Source: Perkinsus olseni (lineage: Eukaryota; Perkinsozoa; Perkinsida; Perkinsidae). Taken from it: a DNA stretch of 16,796 nt. Below are positions 15,096 through 16,796 of the stretch, piece by piece; position 1 is the first letter of the stretch; the number at the start of each line of letters is the position of its first letter. The stretch is from assembly GCA_013115135.1 (NCBI GenBank), contig JABANP010000800.1, positions 1-16,796 of the forward strand, given 5' to 3'. Made by a program: the position numbers and the translations under genes. The notes under the pieces were generated by a model that ran no database searches, was not told where the DNA came from, and saw only the letters and a list, made by a program, of their open reading frames with translations.

Positions 15096-16133
15096 CCGAG
15101 ATGGGACAAGGCGCGGTACCGCGCTAGCGTCGGAAAGGTCGACAGGACCTCACGACGGCAGCGAGGGTAACGCAATCTATGCCGAGGCCGAAGGTGATGC
15201 TGCAGGTGGCAATCACGGATTCAGCAGGCACAAGTTGCCTCTCGAAGACCTCGGTTAAAAAAAGAAGAGAGCGTCGGGAGGACGACGCTCAACTACCGAC
15301 TCGGAAGTACAGAGTCGGAAGTACCGAGCCGTTATCAAGCACCTGTGGTGCGCTTCGCTCTGCTGTGCTCGAGACGAAACACTTCGTACATGGATTTAGA
15401 TGACTTTAGATGACTTAGTACGTCTCTTCCTGTGTGTTGAGTCCTATGTCACCTGATACACCCGAATGGCACAACAACCTGGTAACTCAAGCCGGTAGTC
15501 GGGGCACTAGCTTGCTAGCGTGGGGGCACGGTCGGGACACTAAGTGTCCCAATATAACACGGCATCTCTCCGCGCCGGTTTTAACCTGGATAAACTACTC
15601 GTTTATCCGCTGAATAAAACCGCGTTCCCCAGCGGGGGGACCCCCGCCTCGTTTTAAGAAATCTGTTGAACGTTTGCTTTATCGTCAGCTTGCTTTTTGC
15701 TTCCCGAACCCTTATTATTAAAGGCTATCATCAATGGGATAGATTGGAGATAGCTGCCCACAGTGAATCATCCTCTTAATCATTCAGGATGGATCTATGA
15801 TAGAATTTCTATCCTCAATGATTCAGAGGACAACGGAGAGGTTTGTGTATTTTCAGAAAATAATTTTCTCAGAGTCAACAATTGATTGGAGTAGTGATCG
15901 TGGGTATCGTGATAGGCTTTTATGACCAAATAAGCTCGATGAGTTAATGGCACTTGGCAAAAGTAGTTGATATTTTACAGAGGTCGAGGTCTTTCCATTT
16001 TGTTGTCAATCGATCTCAATGTTCAAGTGTTCTGTTGTTCGTTACTCTCGTTGTCCTAACTACTTGCTCCCTTCCCGTATTGAGTATCCGTGAGACTCCG
16101 AAGGCCAAGTTGTGGTGATTCTATGTCCCCTAT
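15096..16133. repeat. 1,038-bp duplicated segment, right copy
   Basis: The same segment as 9813-10850, in the same orientation, 5,283 bp to the right. Here it is flanked by unrelated sequence (ACCTCTGGTCT on the left and ATCAAGTCAAAC on the right), so the two edges of the shared block are well defined. All hairpins are conserved. The GC-rich run near 15,630 carries three of the five differences. It has no LTR on its left side, unlike the left copy. Confidence 0.9.
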
Positions 16134-16360
16134 ATCAAGTCAAACGATGGAAGTTGACGGAGGAAGATCCCGCAAAACCACCAGGACTCACGACTGGTGT
16201 TACATCGTTATCACTAACTGAGCTGCTCGTTGCGTTTCACAGTTAGCCTGGTGAGGTTCGCCATGTGGACGAGATGACAGAATCGCAACAGCCATCGGAG
16301 TACTTCCGTAACGCGACCACTCGGCAATTATCAGGAAAACGCGCCACCAAGTGACAGCCA
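16134..16360. other. Stretch without a supported gene
   Basis: Short frames only. It separates the duplicated segment from the first unit of the direct repeat pair. Confidence 0.4.
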
Positions 16361-16467
16361 TAAAATCCCGGCTCTTCGTCCGCGACCTTGCGTAACATAC
16401 AATGGGAAAAGAGCTCAAGTCGCGAATCGATCAGCCGGGGAGGAGACACTCCTACCAGGCGACCCCC
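16361..16467. repeat. 107-bp direct repeat, unit 1
   Basis: Starts TAAAATCCCGGC and ends CAGGCGACCCCC. It matches 16650-16756 with one mismatch (ACATACA versus ACATACT). The units begin 289 bp apart. Similarity fades into a C-run followed by TTGAG in both. Confidence 0.92.
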
Positions 16468-16649
16468 CCATTGAGGGAGGGACGGGTGGGTCAAAAACAT
16501 CGACAGGACACCCGGCACTACCGTGCCAGACGCTGACCTCTCACGATGAACGGCTCGGTGACGTACACCGCCCCGCACGCATACACACGATTGTCTCCAG
16601 CGGCGGACTACCGTGGATTTTCCTTCGACACACGGAGTGCATCGATTAC
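16468..16649. other. Spacer between the 107-bp direct repeats
   Basis: 182 bp of unique sequence with no supported gene. Confidence 0.4.
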
Positions 16650-16756
16650 TAAAATCCCGGCTCTTCGTCCGCGACCTTGCGTAACATACTATGGGAAAAG
16701 AGCTCAAGTCGCGAATCGATCAGCCGGGGAGGAGACACTCCTACCAGGCGACCCCC
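16650..16756. repeat. 107-bp direct repeat, unit 2
   Basis: Second unit of the pair starting at 16361, same orientation, one mismatch. It ends 40 bp before the window edge, so further units could follow outside. Confidence 0.92.
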
Positions 16757-16796
16757 ATCGTTGAGATCGATTCGAGACGACGAGGTCTCTTCCACC

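Noticed and set aside
1..16796. CRISPR array, rRNA genes, bacterial operons
   Set aside because: No regularly spaced short repeats, no rRNA-like conserved blocks, and introns indicate eukaryotic nuclear DNA.

Overview
This looks like nuclear DNA of a protist. The evidence is short GT-AG introns (46, 51 and 97 nt in the two best gene models), small secreted proteins, closely spaced genes and abundant mobile DNA. The protein style (Tyr- and Cys-rich secreted proteins, short introns, a pyrimidine tract plus AG just before a start codon as used in spliced-leader trans-splicing) makes me suspect a Perkinsus-like alveolate. That assignment is inference from family knowledge and was not tested.

Layout. 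1-3,900 is a decayed region. It holds an unrecognised 111-aa reading frame, an acidic coiled-coil remnant with a broken frame, a fragment of a Mutator-like (MULE) transposase, a 61-nt foldback palindrome, a cluster of CCTGGGATC-type palindromes and a reading frame cut by one stop codon. 3,881-4,735 holds a plus-strand terminal exon facing a two-exon minus-strand gene for a 92-aa secreted protein. 4,879-9,812 is an intact LTR retrotransposon on the minus strand: 158-bp LTRs differing at two positions, a polypurine tract, a candidate tRNA primer site, and one 1,498-codon gag-pol frame (two CCCH zinc fingers, aspartic protease, reverse transcriptase, RNase H, integrase). Its start codon lies inside the 5' LTR.

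Flush against that LTR is a 1,038-bp hairpin-rich segment (9,813-10,850), repeated at 15,096-16,133 with about five substitutions. Its inner edge cuts into the start of a minus-strand gene. Between the two copies are minus-strand host genes: a helical-repeat protein (12,671-11,026, one frame break) and a secreted Cys-rich protein with a Cu/Zn-superoxide-dismutase-like domain that has lost nearly all metal ligands (14,359-13,517, three exons, one frame break). The right end holds a 107-bp direct repeat pair.

The most interesting items are the metal-ligand-less SOD-like secreted protein, the retrotransposon's LTR-internal start with a candidate 55-nt intron just before it, its CCCH-finger Gag, and the duplicated hairpin-rich segment lying exactly at the LTR edge with no target-site duplication. 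Nothing here forms an operon or an obvious multi-gene pathway; the genes appear to be independent units.
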